Assembly (NCBI GenBank): GCA_004015825.1
Contig: SAYS01000001.1
Location: 186,001-250,000, forward strand
Length of the DNA: 64,000 nt
Direction of reading: 5' to 3'
From: Halovenus amylolytica
Lineage (GTDB): Archaea > Halobacteriota > Halobacteria > Halobacteriales > Haloarculaceae
The notes beneath the pieces are model-generated. The model did not search any database and was not told where the DNA came from. It saw nothing but the letters and a program-made list of their open reading frames with translations. Position numbers and translations under genes: made by a program. Positions 8,027-15,882 of this stretch are shown piece after piece (position 1 is the stretch's first letter; each line of letters starts with the position of its first letter).

Positions 8027-8144
8027 TGCGCCGGCCGGGAGTGAGCAGGCTTCGCCTGCGAACGCCGAGTGACGGAGTCACTCGGAATTTGAACCCGATG
8101 GAAATCCTCGCTTCACTCGGATTTCCGTGATTCAAATCCCGCTG
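8027..8144 (-). repeat. tRNA-Gly-derived repeat with T-loop insertion
   Basis: Positions 8027-8040 copy the 3' end of the adjacent tRNA-Gly(TCC). They are followed by two palindromes (GCAGGCTTCGCCTGC and CGAGTGACGGAGTCACTCG) and then T-arm-like sequence GGAATTTGAACCCG. A hairpin GGAAATCC...GGATTTCC (8100-8126) and a second, inverted T-arm copy TTCAAATCCC close the unit. The same arrangement occurs at 29918-30037 beside tRNA-Gly(GCC), with about 60 bp nearly identical. Confidence 0.75.
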
Positions 8145-8241
8145 GCGATTTCACTGCTCACTGTCGTTCGCAGAAGAAATGGCTCACGGGTCGTTCCTCC
8201 CCGTTCGCAAAACCGAGGCGCTCACACGTTCACGCCTCGCA

Positions 8242-8326
8242 TGCGCCGGCCGGGATTTGAACCGGACCCAGACGTGCTCGCTCCCGCTGGTCGCTGCGCG
8301 CGACTGGTAGGGTTCAAATCCTGGCC
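8242..8326 (-). repeat. Second tRNA-Gly 3'-end copy with inverted T arm
   Basis: Positions 8242-8266 repeat the last 25 nt of tRNA-Gly(TCC), including acceptor and T arm with one lost base. The T-arm core GGATTTGAACC (8253-8263) is mirrored by GGTTCAAATCC (8311-8321), forming a palindrome with a 47-bp spacer. There is no anticodon arm, so this is not a functional tRNA. Confidence 0.7.
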
Positions 8327-8354
8327 TGCTCTCTCGCTCACTCCGTTCGCTCGA

Positions 8355-8425
8355 TGCGCCGGCCGGGATTTGAACCCGGGCCATGAGCTTGGAAGGCTCA
8401 GGTCCTACCACTAGACCACCGGCGC
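8355..8425 (-). tRNA. tRNA-Gly(TCC)
   Basis: A complete 71-nt cloverleaf on the minus strand: acceptor GCGCCGG/CCGGCGC with discriminator A, D arm around GTCTAGTGGTAGGAC, anticodon arm TGAGC-CTTCCAA-GCTCA giving anticodon TCC, and T arm CCGGGTTCAAATCCCGG. No intron and no encoded CCA. Two partial copies of its 3' end lie downstream (8242-8266 and 8027-8040), together with an integrase remnant, marking this gene as a past integration site. Confidence 0.97.
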
Positions 8426-8589
8426 GCTCGTCTCTTCGTTCCTCGCGCCCCGCGGTTCGTACCGTTCCGGTACTCACCACCGGCGCTGTACCACACCTTT
8501 TTCGACCCTGGTTTATGGCTTTTCGGATTTTCTGCTCGCTGCCCGCGTCTAGCGAATCCATTTTTACGATCCGATGAGAACTATCAGAT

Positions 8590-8772
8590 ATGCGCGAAGG
8601 CTGGATACCGCTCGAGTGCCAGAGCTGTAACGAACAGTGGGAAGAGAACCCGTCCGACCTTCCGCCCCGTCGGACGGATTTCGTCTGTCCGCACTGTGAG
8701 ACAACCCGCCCGATCGACGAGTTCGTCGCGACACAGGAGGGGCTCAAAATCCTGGACAACTTCCACGCCTAG
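8590..8772 (+). CDS. Small zinc-ribbon protein
   Basis: A 60-residue protein with two CxxC pairs (CQSC at 10-13 and CPHC near 43-46), which should bind one zinc ion in a ribbon fold. Between them lies a Pro/Arg-rich loop. Function unknown; proteins like it are common and conserved in haloarchaea. The start follows GATATG spacing with no strong ribosome-binding site, suggesting a leaderless message. Its stop overlaps by four bases the stop of the convergent HARP gene. Confidence 0.75.
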   Translation: MREGWIPLECQSCNEQWEENPSDLPPRRTDFVCPHCETTRPIDEFVATQEGLKILDNFHA

Positions 8773-9461
8773 CCGTCCTGCAATCTCTCGGAGCCGGTCG
8801 CCCGGAGATACTCTTCGAGCAGCGTCGGGAACTGTCCCCCGCGGACGTATCGCAGGCCGAACTCGTCGGCCCAGGAGATGATCCCGCGGTCTTCGGTGAC
8901 CACGCCGGCCTCCAGCTCCCGGGCCAGAATCAGGAGATCGAAATCCTCTCGCGAATCGAGCACGCCCTGCCGGAGTGCACCCCGGTACTTGTCCCGGAGG
9001 GTAGAGAGAACACGATCGGCTTCGGTCATGTACTCGCTGGGCTCCTCACCCTCTGGGTCACTGTGTAACTCCGCTGGATCGAGCTGTTCGACCTTGCGGA
9101 TCGCCTCCTCCGAGACGCGCAACCCCCGGTCGACGCGGTCACTCATCTCGTCGATGAACTCGTAGACGATGTTCGCCGGGATGGTCACGCCGTACCGGTC
9201 GGGGCTCTTCCGGACGACCCACGTATCGAGTCTGGAGAACACCTCGTCGTCGACGTCGCGTTCGCGCAGCATATCCCCTAACTCTGCGTGAATCGAAGGG
9301 GGCATGTAACAGGAGATGTTGAGTTCCAGCCGCGCCGTCGCGACGAGGTCGAGTAATCGCAACACTGCGGCCTCCAGTGACTCCTCGTCCCGCCGGATCT
9401 CCTCGGTGATAAAGAGTGACGTATCCAGCACGAACCGCTGGCGCGGGAGTTCACCCGACAT
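8769..9461 (-). CDS. HARP-type protein-only RNase P (RNA ligase partner)
   Basis: A 230-residue PIN-domain nuclease of the family first annotated as RNA ligase partner protein and later shown to include the Aquifex protein-only RNase P (HARP). The PIN core is visible: FVLDTSLF near the N terminus supplies an acidic metal ligand, and [27 protein letters not shown] supplies the others; the middle helical insertion (about 70-160) is typical of HARP. The family cleaves 5' leaders from precursor tRNA. It is divergent from the RNA ligase gene (85 bp between starts), the pairing that gave the family its first name. Archaea with HARP also keep the RNA-based RNase P; a subunit of that enzyme lies at 43176-43874. 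Confidence 0.9.
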   Translation of the reverse strand: MSGELPRQRFVLDTSLFITEEIRRDEESLEAAVLRLLDLVATARLELNISCYMPPSIHAELGDMLRERDVDDEVFSRLDTWVVRKSPDRYGVTIPANIVYEFIDEMSDRVDRGLRVSEEAIRKVEQLDPAELHSDPEGEEPSEYMTEADRVLSTLRDKYRGALRQGVLDSREDFDLLILARELEAGVVTEDRGIISWADEFGLRYVRGGQFPTLLEEYLRATGSERLQDG

Positions 9462-9546
9462 AGTTCACTGTTGGGGACTGCTATATTTAGATCCACGCCT
9501 GCTGGTCGCCCCCCGTCCTTTTTGTCGAGTCTCACGCAGGTACAAC

Positions 9547-10671
9547 ATGGACCGGGAACGAATTATCGAGCGACTCGATCCGGCGACAGACGATCCCGAC
9601 GAGCTGTTCGAGCACTTCGAGCGTCGATACGTCGGCGGGAACGCACATTACGTGTTGACAGACGCACGCCACGGACTCGAACGCGGCACCGTCGTCGTCG
9701 AGGACGAAGGGATCGTCCGTGGCTACCCGAGTATCCCACGTGTTCTCGTCGCCGAAACCGGTATCCCCGAATTTTTCGAGCCCGACGACAGCGTGGTCGT
9801 CGAAGAGAAACTCAACGGGTTCAACGTCCGCGTCGCGGCTCCCGGCGAGTTACTCGCGTTCACCCGGAGTGGCTACGTCTGCCCGTACACCACGGCCCGT
9901 GTCGGTGACCTGCTCGACCTCGACCAGTTTTTTACCGACCACCCGGGGAAGATGCTCTGTGCGGAGTTGATCGGTCCGGAGACGCCGTACACCGACCACG
10001 ACTACGAGGGTATCAGTTCGGATGCGGTCCGGGTCTTCGATATCCGGGATCGCGAGTCGGGTGACCCACTCCCGGTGGCGGACCGCGACGACCTCTGTGA
10101 CCGCTACGATCTTCCACAGCCCCGCCAGTTCGGCCGCAGTGATCCCGACAGAGCCGTCGAAACAGTCCGGGATGCCATACAGGATCTCGACGATGCCGGG
10201 CGGGAAGGTGTGGTGATGAAATCAGCCGACGGGACCGCACTGGTGAAGTACACCACCGAAGCGCAACACCACGCCGATCTGGCACACGCGTTTTCCGTCC
10301 CCTTCGAGTACGGCCGTGATTTCCTCTTTTCGCGGGTCATCCGGGACGGGTTCCAGGCCGTCGAGTTCGAGGAAGCGCCGGACAGAGTCCGGGAACGCGC
10401 CCACGACCTTGGCGAGTCCATCCTGTTTCCCTTCGTCGAGGCGATCCGGCGTGTCGAGCGTGGCGACCCTGTCGGAGAAATCCACACCGTCAGGGCAGAG
10501 CCTGCGGTTGTCGAGCAACTTCTCGCGCACCTCCGTGACCAGGGGTTGACCATGGAAATCCTGCACGATCAGCACGAAGATGGCCAGCGTGTCGTCGAGT
10601 TCGTCAAAGTTGCACAGTCGACACGGGATCAGATCGACCACTACCTCTCGGGTGGAACACGGGACGAGTAA
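9547..10671 (+). CDS. ATP-dependent RNA ligase (Pab1020 family)
   Basis: A 374-residue nucleotidyltransferase-type RNA ligase. The adenylation motif I is EEKLNGFNVR with K88 as the expected AMP-accepting lysine (KxNG rather than KxDG, usual in this family). Downstream motifs include CAELIGPE, DGREGVVMK-like AGREGVVMKSADG and ALVKYTT. Family members join or circularise RNA ends, as shown for the Pyrococcus and Methanothermobacter enzymes. The ATG at 9547 lies 10 nt after a purine-poor leader. Its divergent partner is the HARP nuclease, and an RNA 3'-phosphate cyclase gene follows 640 bp downstream on the other strand, so this is an RNA-end processing neighbourhood. Confidence 0.92.
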   Translation: MDRERIIERLDPATDDPDELFEHFERRYVGGNAHYVLTDARHGLERGTVVVEDEGIVRGYPSIPRVLVAETGIPEFFEPDDSVVVEEKLNGFNVRVAAPGELLAFTRSGYVCPYTTARVGDLLDLDQFFTDHPGKMLCAELIGPETPYTDHDYEGISSDAVRVFDIRDRESGDPLPVADRDDLCDRYDLPQPRQFGRSDPDRAVETVRDAIQDLDDAGREGVVMKSADGTALVKYTTEAQHHADLAHAFSVPFEYGRDFLFSRVIRDGFQAVEFEEAPDRVRERAHDLGESILFPFVEAIRRVERGDPVGEIHTVRAEPAVVEQLLAHLRDQGLTMEILHDQHEDGQRVVEFVKVAQSTRDQIDHYLSGGTRDE

Positions 10672-10772
10672 TGTGAGTGTCCGTCTTCCTGGTTTCACTG
10701 CTGAAAATGGGCCGTAGAATCTGTCTAACAAAGTCCCCGGCAACTGCCAGGGCTACCACGGGGGCGAAAATA

Positions 10773-10973
10773 ATGTCAACAGACGAAACAGACAAACTCA
10801 AATCGCTGTTCGAGTCCGTCACCGGAGAAACGACCGTTACAGACGCACAGACTGTCGAGATCGGTGACCGTGAAATCGTCGACTCGGCGGAGTCGGAGGC
10901 TGTCGATACGATCGACCACCACGGGTTCGTCGACGTGATCGACGACGCCGAACCGACCGAGGACTCCACGTAG
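10773..10973 (+). CDS. Small acidic hypothetical protein
   Basis: A 66-residue very acidic protein beginning MSTDETDKLKSLFESVTGE. The pattern FESVTGETTVTDAQ resembles short haloarchaeal conserved proteins of unknown function. The ATG at 10773 is preceded by AAAATA and is chosen over an upstream in-frame ATG at 10677 because the extra residues are basic and unlike haloarchaeal protein. No signal or membrane segment is seen. It lies between the RNA ligase and another small gene in the same direction. Confidence 0.6.
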   Translation: MSTDETDKLKSLFESVTGETTVTDAQTVEIGDREIVDSAESEAVDTIDHHGFVDVIDDAEPTEDST

Positions 10974-11026
10974 CCCCCCGGCAGCCGTACACAACATCAA
11001 AGAGGGGTGGTGCTCTACGGGGAGGT

Positions 11027-11233
11027 ATGTCGACCAGTGAGGACAGTCCAGACGTGCCGATCATCTGCCCGGAGTGTGAGACGACGACTCGAATTCCCGC
11101 CGAAGACGTCGCCGACAGTCTCGAACGGCACAACGAGCGGCTCCACGACGGCGAGGAGATCGCACACGTCGATCCGGATCTCGCCGAACAGCTCCAGAAC
11201 CTCGTCGCCGAGGATCTCGGACTGCTCGACTGA
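11027..11233 (+). CDS. Small protein with single CxxC knuckle
   Basis: A 68-residue acidic protein with one CPEC motif (residues 14-17) followed by a probable amphipathic helix with a HNERLH stretch; the two His could complete a zinc site. Function unknown. It is codirectional with the preceding small gene, 53 bp downstream of it, and convergent with the RtcA gene. No export signal. Confidence 0.65.
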   Translation: MSTSEDSPDVPIICPECETTTRIPAEDVADSLERHNERLHDGEEIAHVDPDLAEQLQNLVAEDLGLLD

Positions 11234-11310
11234 GCGCGTGTCACACCGGTATTTTTCTTGCTCGTCGGTCCCTCCAGTTGTTGATCAGCTGCCGGTCCCG
11301 AGGAACCCTC

Positions 11311-12324
11311 CTACTCGGGCGCGGTGATCGTCGGGACTGCGCCCGACTCGTCGAGTTCACATTCCAGTCCGAACCGTTCGAGTACGTCGAGACTCGTCGC
11401 GATGTGATCGGTGACCGAAGGGATCGAAAGCTCGCCACCTGCGAGCGCGAGGACGACGAGCAACTGATCGCCCAGGTGTCTGTCGACGGCAGCGTCGCTC
11501 CGGTGGAACGCAACGGCGGCATCGACAGCGTTGGTAGCGATCTCCTCTGCGGGAACTCCTCGCTCGCCGAGTGCATCGAAGCCGGCCCGTGTCTGTTCGT
11601 ATTCGAGTTCGACCGCCAGCGCGGTGCCGGTCGATTTCGTCTCGACGCGGCTGATCTGCTCGGTCTGTACGTCGATCCCCTGGCGTTCGAGGTGGTTACT
11701 GGCGCTCTCTGCTTGCCGAATGCCGACGTCACTTTTCACGAGATCTGCCGAGACGATGGAGTAACATCGCGCGGCGACCAGTTCGCCGCGCTCGCTCGAT
11801 TCGAGCGGGGAGAGGTCGGTCGACTGGAGATGCAGTGTTGCACTGCCACCACCGGCCGGATAGAAGCCAGTCCGATTGCGCTCGATCGCGGCGTGGAGTC
11901 CGAATCGACGACAGAGTGGGAGTTTCACCTGTTCGTGGGTCACGAGTGGCGGCGACCACTTGACCTCCGTTCCGCCGGTCGCGGTCACCGACAGCGGTTC
12001 AGTCAGTTTCGTTGCGAGCGGCAAGATCGCGTCGAAGAGCAGCGAGATACTGCCCGCAGTACCGATTTCGACGGTCAGTTCGCCCCCTCGTGGTGGCCCG
12101 GGATCGAACTCGATCGTCTCCGCGCCCTGCTCTGCGCCCTCGACTGTCGCGTCGGTGATCTCGGCGAGCGTTTCGACGACGGTGAGATGCTGTGGTTTCA
12201 GCCCCGGCGTCGGGCGGTTCCCACGGATCCCGGTGACCCGGATCGCTCTTTCGGTTACGGCTGCGAGTGCGAGCGCACTCCGGAGGATCTGCCCGCCACC
12301 CTCGCTCCCGTCGATCTCTCGCAT
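11311..12324 (-). CDS. rtcA: RNA 3'-terminal phosphate cyclase
   Basis: A 337-residue enzyme that converts RNA 3'-phosphate ends to 2',3'-cyclic phosphates using ATP. The N-terminal signature GSEGGGQILRSALALA and the later GGGEV-like segment identify the RtcA/EPT-fold family. AVDRHLGDQLLVVLALA near residue 295 contains the histidine expected to be adenylylated. Length matches RtcA (about 340), not the longer RNA-free Rcl1 type. Upstream on the minus strand lies a structured repeat (12399-12551) that may include its promoter region. Its place near RNA ligase and HARP suggests a shared role in RNA-end metabolism. Confidence 0.93.
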   Translation of the reverse strand: MREIDGSEGGGQILRSALALAAVTERAIRVTGIRGNRPTPGLKPQHLTVVETLAEITDATVEGAEQGAETIEFDPGPPRGGELTVEIGTAGSISLLFDAILPLATKLTEPLSVTATGGTEVKWSPPLVTHEQVKLPLCRRFGLHAAIERNRTGFYPAGGGSATLHLQSTDLSPLESSERGELVAARCYSIVSADLVKSDVGIRQAESASNHLERQGIDVQTEQISRVETKSTGTALAVELEYEQTRAGFDALGERGVPAEEIATNAVDAAVAFHRSDAAVDRHLGDQLLVVLALAGGELSIPSVTDHIATSLDVLERFGLECELDESGAVPTITAPE

Positions 12325-12398
12325 TGGGTGTGGTTTGTTTGGCGGGTAGAATAAAGAGCAGTGTTGTATTGGTCCGTTCTATCTGGAGAATTGGACAA

Positions 12399-12551
12399 AA
12401 CAGCAAGAACGTCCCGCCCGACGTGACTTTCCGGGCCGGGCGGGTCTGAAAGGGGCCGGGCGCTCGATAGGCGAGACGAAGTAAGGACCGCAGCAACGCG
12501 AGGACCGCAGCGAGTCGCAGCAATCGAGCGCCCGGGGGCTTTCTTGCTGTT
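12399..12551. repeat. Full-length structured intergenic repeat
   Basis: A 153-bp element between pdaD and rtcA with perfect 11-bp terminal inverted repeats, AACAGCAAGAA (12399-12409) and TTCTTGCTGTT (12541-12551). Inside are a first hairpin with an 8-bp stem CCCGCCCG/CGGGCGGG (12413-12420 with 12437-12444) and a second with a 13-bp stem CCGGGCGCTCGAT/ATCGAGCGCCCGG (12456-12468 with 12523-12535). The segment GGTCTGAAAGGGGCC links them. A relative lies at 63869-64000. No open frame is present. It could be a small non-autonomous mobile element or a structured RNA. Confidence 0.85.
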
Positions 12552-12614
12552 CGTAGTCGTCTTGGAAACTGACCTCGCGATTGAACGTCCTTGACCTGAT
12601 ACTCCAGCAAAAAC

Positions 12615-13082
12615 TCAGAGCAACGGTTTACTCTCGCCGTAGACAGCCACGACGACAGCAGTCGTATACTGGTCGGGCGCAGAGTCAGCGGTAATCACCT
12701 TCGTCTCGACACCCGAGTAATCGATATCGCGGATGTAACAGCCACGCTCGATTCCCGCCCGAAGCAGTTCCCTGACGGTCTCGGGGTCGGTGTCCTCGAC
12801 TTCGTAGAACACCCCCGTCTCGTCGTCGTCGCGGGCCCAGGCGAGTCCGGCTGCGGCGCGCGCAGCCGGTGGGCTCGTCTGCCGTGCCAGCACGACATCG
12901 AGGGCGTTCCCTGTCGGACCGAGATCGGGTGCCGTCCCAGTCAGTTCGAGCGTGGGGCCTGCCGGGATCACAGAGGAGAGCGTCCGGAGATTGTACTGGT
13001 GGAGGCCAGCCTCGGCCAGCGCGGTATCGAAGGAAGCCTTCTCCGTCGCGGCGTGGCCAGTCCCCCAGACGATCCGGATCAT
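12615..13082 (-). CDS. pdaD: Pyruvoyl-dependent arginine decarboxylase
   Basis: A 155-residue proenzyme that decarboxylates arginine to agmatine. The self-cleavage site is visible in RTLSSVIPAG: cleavage between S36 and S37 would create the pyruvoyl cofactor on the larger chain. GTGHAATEKASFDTAL at the N terminus and the C-terminal VETKVITAD segment fit the PdaD family. Agmatine is needed in archaea for polyamine-type reactions and for agmatidine in tRNA-Ile. Here it also connects to deoxyhypusine synthase (36983), aIF5A (49230) and an agmatinase-like gene (49598). The gene appears to be monocistronic. Confidence 0.92.
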   Translation of the reverse strand: MIRIVWGTGHAATEKASFDTALAEAGLHQYNLRTLSSVIPAGPTLELTGTAPDLGPTGNALDVVLARQTSPPAARAAAGLAWARDDDETGVFYEVEDTDPETVRELLRAGIERGCYIRDIDYSGVETKVITADSAPDQYTTAVVVAVYGESKPLL

Positions 13083-13133
13083 ACACTGACTGCGAGGCTG
13101 TGGTGATTTGAGCGTGGCGATTTGCCCTGCGTT

Positions 13134-13400
13134 TCAAGACGTGTGGACGATATCGACATCGGCCAGATCGAGCAGATCGACAGGCGAAAGCGTAATTTCC
13201 TCCGACTTCAGCCTCTCGTCCAGGTATGCCGCTTCGAGAGCTGTCTCGTCGGTGAAATCGATAATACGATCCAGTGTGTTGGTCAGCTGTCTCCGCGCCT
13301 GTTCCATCTGCGATCGATCGGTACAGGATTTGTAGAACTCGAACGCGACGAGTGAGGGGATCACGGGGAGTTCTGACCAGAATCGGAGGAAATCCAAGCT
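13134..13400 (-). pseudogene. Broken PIN-domain (VapC-like) toxin fragment
   Basis: About 88 residues read like the middle of a VapC PIN nuclease: LPVIPSLVAFEFYKSC, then a helical stretch and ITLSPVDLLDLADVDIV. The N-terminal DTN strand with the first catalytic Asp and the C-terminal end are missing, and no start codon exists near the beginning of the similarity, which runs into the glucokinase promoter. No antitoxin gene is adjacent. I call it a relic with moderate confidence. Confidence 0.5.
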
Positions 13401-13401
13401 A

Positions 13402-13409
13402 CTTATATT
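13402..13409 (+). promoter_or_regulatory. TATA box of the glucokinase gene
   Basis: CTTATATT is centred about 26 nt before the ATG at 13431, consistent with leaderless transcription. Confidence 0.6.
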
Positions 13410-13430
13410 CTGTACTGCATTGGGCACACC

Positions 13431-14375
13431 ATGGCCTGGTATGCGGGCGTCGACCTTGGTGCAACAAACATACGGGCAATCGTCGGCGACGAGACGGGAG
13501 CCGTACACGGCACCGCGAAACACGAGACGCCACAGGGTCCAGCCGGCATCACAGTCACGGAGGCAGTCCTCGAAACACTCCGGAAGGCCTGTGAGAACGC
13601 GGGCCAGAAACCCACCGCGATCACAGCCGCCGGTGTCGGCTCGATCGGTCCGCTGGATCGCGCGGAGGGGACGGTCCGGAACCCCGCCAACCTCCCCGAT
13701 TCGATCGACCAGATCCCGCTGACCGGTCCGATCGAAAACCTCATCCACGGCCCGGTCTCGCTGCACAACGACGCGAACGCCGGGGTGATCGGCGAACGAT
13801 TTTACGCCGATCACAACCCCGACAACATGATCTATCTCACCATCTCGACAGGGATCGGCGCTGGCGTCATCGTCGACGGGACTGTGCTCTCCGGCTGGGA
13901 CGGCAACGCTGGCGAGGTCGGTCACATCACGCTCGATTCAGACGGCGTCATGTCCTGTGGCTGTGGCAAACGTGGCCACTGGGAAGCGTACTGCTCCGGG
14001 GAGAATATTCCACTGTACGCGAAGGAACTCCACGAGGGCCAGGAAACCGAACTGGCTGTCGATGATCCCGACCTCTCTGCTGCCGATGTCCTCGCTCTGG
14101 CCGGCGAGGACGAGTTTGCCGATTACGTCATCGATCGGATGACCGAGTGGAACGCACAGGGAGTCGTGAGTCTCGTCCACGCCTACGCCCCGATCGTCAT
14201 CTACATCGGTGGCGCAGTCGCACTGAACAATCCAGATATCATCATCGAACGACTCCGCGAGCAGGTGCCCGAACTCGTCATGACGAACGTTCCAGATATC
14301 CGCCTGACGACGCTCGGCGACGACGTGGTCGTCAAAGGTGCGCTCGCGAGCGCGATCAACAACGGCTGTCAGTGA
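13431..14375 (+). CDS. ROK-family glucokinase
   Basis: A 314-residue sugar kinase. The N terminus has the phosphate-binding DLGATNIRA motif; the sugar site includes NDANAG and the ROK segment AGEVGHITL. The zinc motif CGCGKRGHWEAY has His where most ROK proteins have the third Cys, which I note as an odd substitution but it leaves a plausible ligand. Phosphorylation of glucose released by the downstream glucan hydrolases is the likely role. It converges with the phosphohexomutase gene. No DNA-binding domain is present, so it is a kinase and not a ROK repressor. Confidence 0.9.
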   Translation: MAWYAGVDLGATNIRAIVGDETGAVHGTAKHETPQGPAGITVTEAVLETLRKACENAGQKPTAITAAGVGSIGPLDRAEGTVRNPANLPDSIDQIPLTGPIENLIHGPVSLHNDANAGVIGERFYADHNPDNMIYLTISTGIGAGVIVDGTVLSGWDGNAGEVGHITLDSDGVMSCGCGKRGHWEAYCSGENIPLYAKELHEGQETELAVDDPDLSAADVLALAGEDEFADYVIDRMTEWNAQGVVSLVHAYAPIVIYIGGAVALNNPDIIIERLREQVPELVMTNVPDIRLTTLGDDVVVKGALASAINNGCQ

Positions 14376-14412
14376 GAAGAGTTGAGGCGCTGAACGCGGG
14401 GAGCCCGCCCGT

Positions 14413-15795
14413 TTACAGCACTTTTTCGATCAGCGACCGGCCGGCTTCGAGCAGTTCGTCGACACGCTCGGCAGAGCCCGCCTCGGCGTAGACGCGCATC
14501 TTCGGTTCGGTGCCGCTCGGGCGTACGAGCACCCACGAGCCATCACTCATGAGTAGTTTGAAGCCGTCGATCTTGACGACGTTCTCGATGGACTCTCCCG
14601 CGACCGACTCGGGGATCTCGTCGCCGAGATCGTCGATCAGACGCTCTTTCTGGTCGTTCGGACACTCGATCCCGATCTTGCCCTGGTGGATCTCGCCGTG
14701 TTCTTCGAGAAGCCGGTCGACGCGGTCGTCGAGTGACTCCTCGCTTTCGGCAATCGCGGAGAGAAGCGCCATCAGGACGCCGTCTTTCTCGCGGATGTGG
14801 CCACGGACCGAGAAGCCACCCGACTCCTCACCGCCCATCAGGGCATCGTGTTCCAACATCCCCTGGGCGACCCACTTGAAGCCGACTGCGGTCTCCGCGA
14901 CCTCCTGGCCGTGGGCCTGTGCGATGCGGTCGATGAGGAACGTCGTCGAGACCGTCCTGACCGCCGGCCCTTCGTCCGATTCGAGCAGGTAATCGTAGAT
15001 TGCAGCGTAATACAGATTCTCGTCGAGGTAGCCACGCTCGGGCGTGATGACCGCCAGCCGGTCCGAGTCGCCGTCGTTGGCGATACCGAGATCCGCTTCG
15101 CCGTCGGTCACCCGTTCGATCAGCTCTTCGAGATACTCCGGTGCTGGCTCCGGCGAACCGTCGCCGAAGGTCGGATCGGTCTCACACCGGATCCGCTCGA
15201 CGTTGACACCCCCCTGCTCCAGCAGTGCGTCCGTCGTCCCCCGACCGCTGCCGTGCATCGCGTCGTAGAGTACGTCGACGTCGCCGTCGATCTCCGGTTC
15301 GAGTAACTCTAGAGCGTGCTCAAAATGGGGCTCCACAAAATCGACCTCGTGGACCTCGCCGTGGTCCTCCTCCGGCAGTGGGTCCGGATCTGCGAGGTTC
15401 GATTCGATCGACTCGGTGTCCTCCGGCAGCGCTGGCGCGCCGCTTTCGGGGATGAACTTCACACCGTTGTACTCCGGTGGGTTGTGCGATGCGGTCAGCA
15501 TCAGCGCGCCGGCCAGATCCCGGTCGACGATCGCGTAGGCCGTCAGCGGCGTCGGTCGGTCCCGCTCGGGCATCACCACGTCGAAGCCGTTGGCAGTCAG
15601 TACCTCGGCAAGATCGTCAGCGAATCCCGGCGACGTCTCACGCGCGTCGTAGCCGACGGCGACAGTCCCGCCCTCGTGGCCTTCCTCCCTGAGGTGTGTC
15701 GCCACACCCTGTCCGACCTTCTTCACCCGCGGTGTGGTGAATTTGTCCAGTGTATCTCGCCACCCATCTGTCCCGAATGAGATCACGTCATCCAT
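14413..15795 (-). CDS. Phosphoglucomutase/phosphomannomutase
   Basis: A 460-residue alpha-D-phosphohexomutase. The active-site serine is in LTASHNPPEYNGVK; the metal loop is DGDSDR; the sugar loop GEESGG and the phosphate-binding loop RPSGTEPKMRVY are all present, so the enzyme should be active. It interconverts hexose 1- and 6-phosphates, linking glucokinase product to sugar-nucleotide and glucan synthesis. A longer in-frame reading upstream (to 16428) is rejected because it overlaps the divergent gene on the other strand and the domain begins at the ATG at 15795 (ISFGTDGWR). Confidence 0.93.
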   Translation of the reverse strand: MDDVISFGTDGWRDTLDKFTTPRVKKVGQGVATHLREEGHEGGTVAVGYDARETSPGFADDLAEVLTANGFDVVMPERDRPTPLTAYAIVDRDLAGALMLTASHNPPEYNGVKFIPESGAPALPEDTESIESNLADPDPLPEEDHGEVHEVDFVEPHFEHALELLEPEIDGDVDVLYDAMHGSGRGTTDALLEQGGVNVERIRCETDPTFGDGSPEPAPEYLEELIERVTDGEADLGIANDGDSDRLAVITPERGYLDENLYYAAIYDYLLESDEGPAVRTVSTTFLIDRIAQAHGQEVAETAVGFKWVAQGMLEHDALMGGEESGGFSVRGHIREKDGVLMALLSAIAESEESLDDRVDRLLEEHGEIHQGKIGIECPNDQKERLIDDLGDEIPESVAGESIENVVKIDGFKLLMSDGSWVLVRPSGTEPKMRVYAEAGSAERVDELLEAGRSLIEKVL

Positions 15796-15882
15796 GGTTG
15801 AGTCGTCAACCGGCCAATGCTTAAAACTGCGGGAGATCCGGTAGTGCAAACAACCATACCGGTGGATAACACACATGATGAT

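Noticed and set aside
8242..8340. Second tRNA-Gly gene
   Set aside because: Only acceptor and T arm are matched; anticodon and D arms are missing and the T stem has lost a base.
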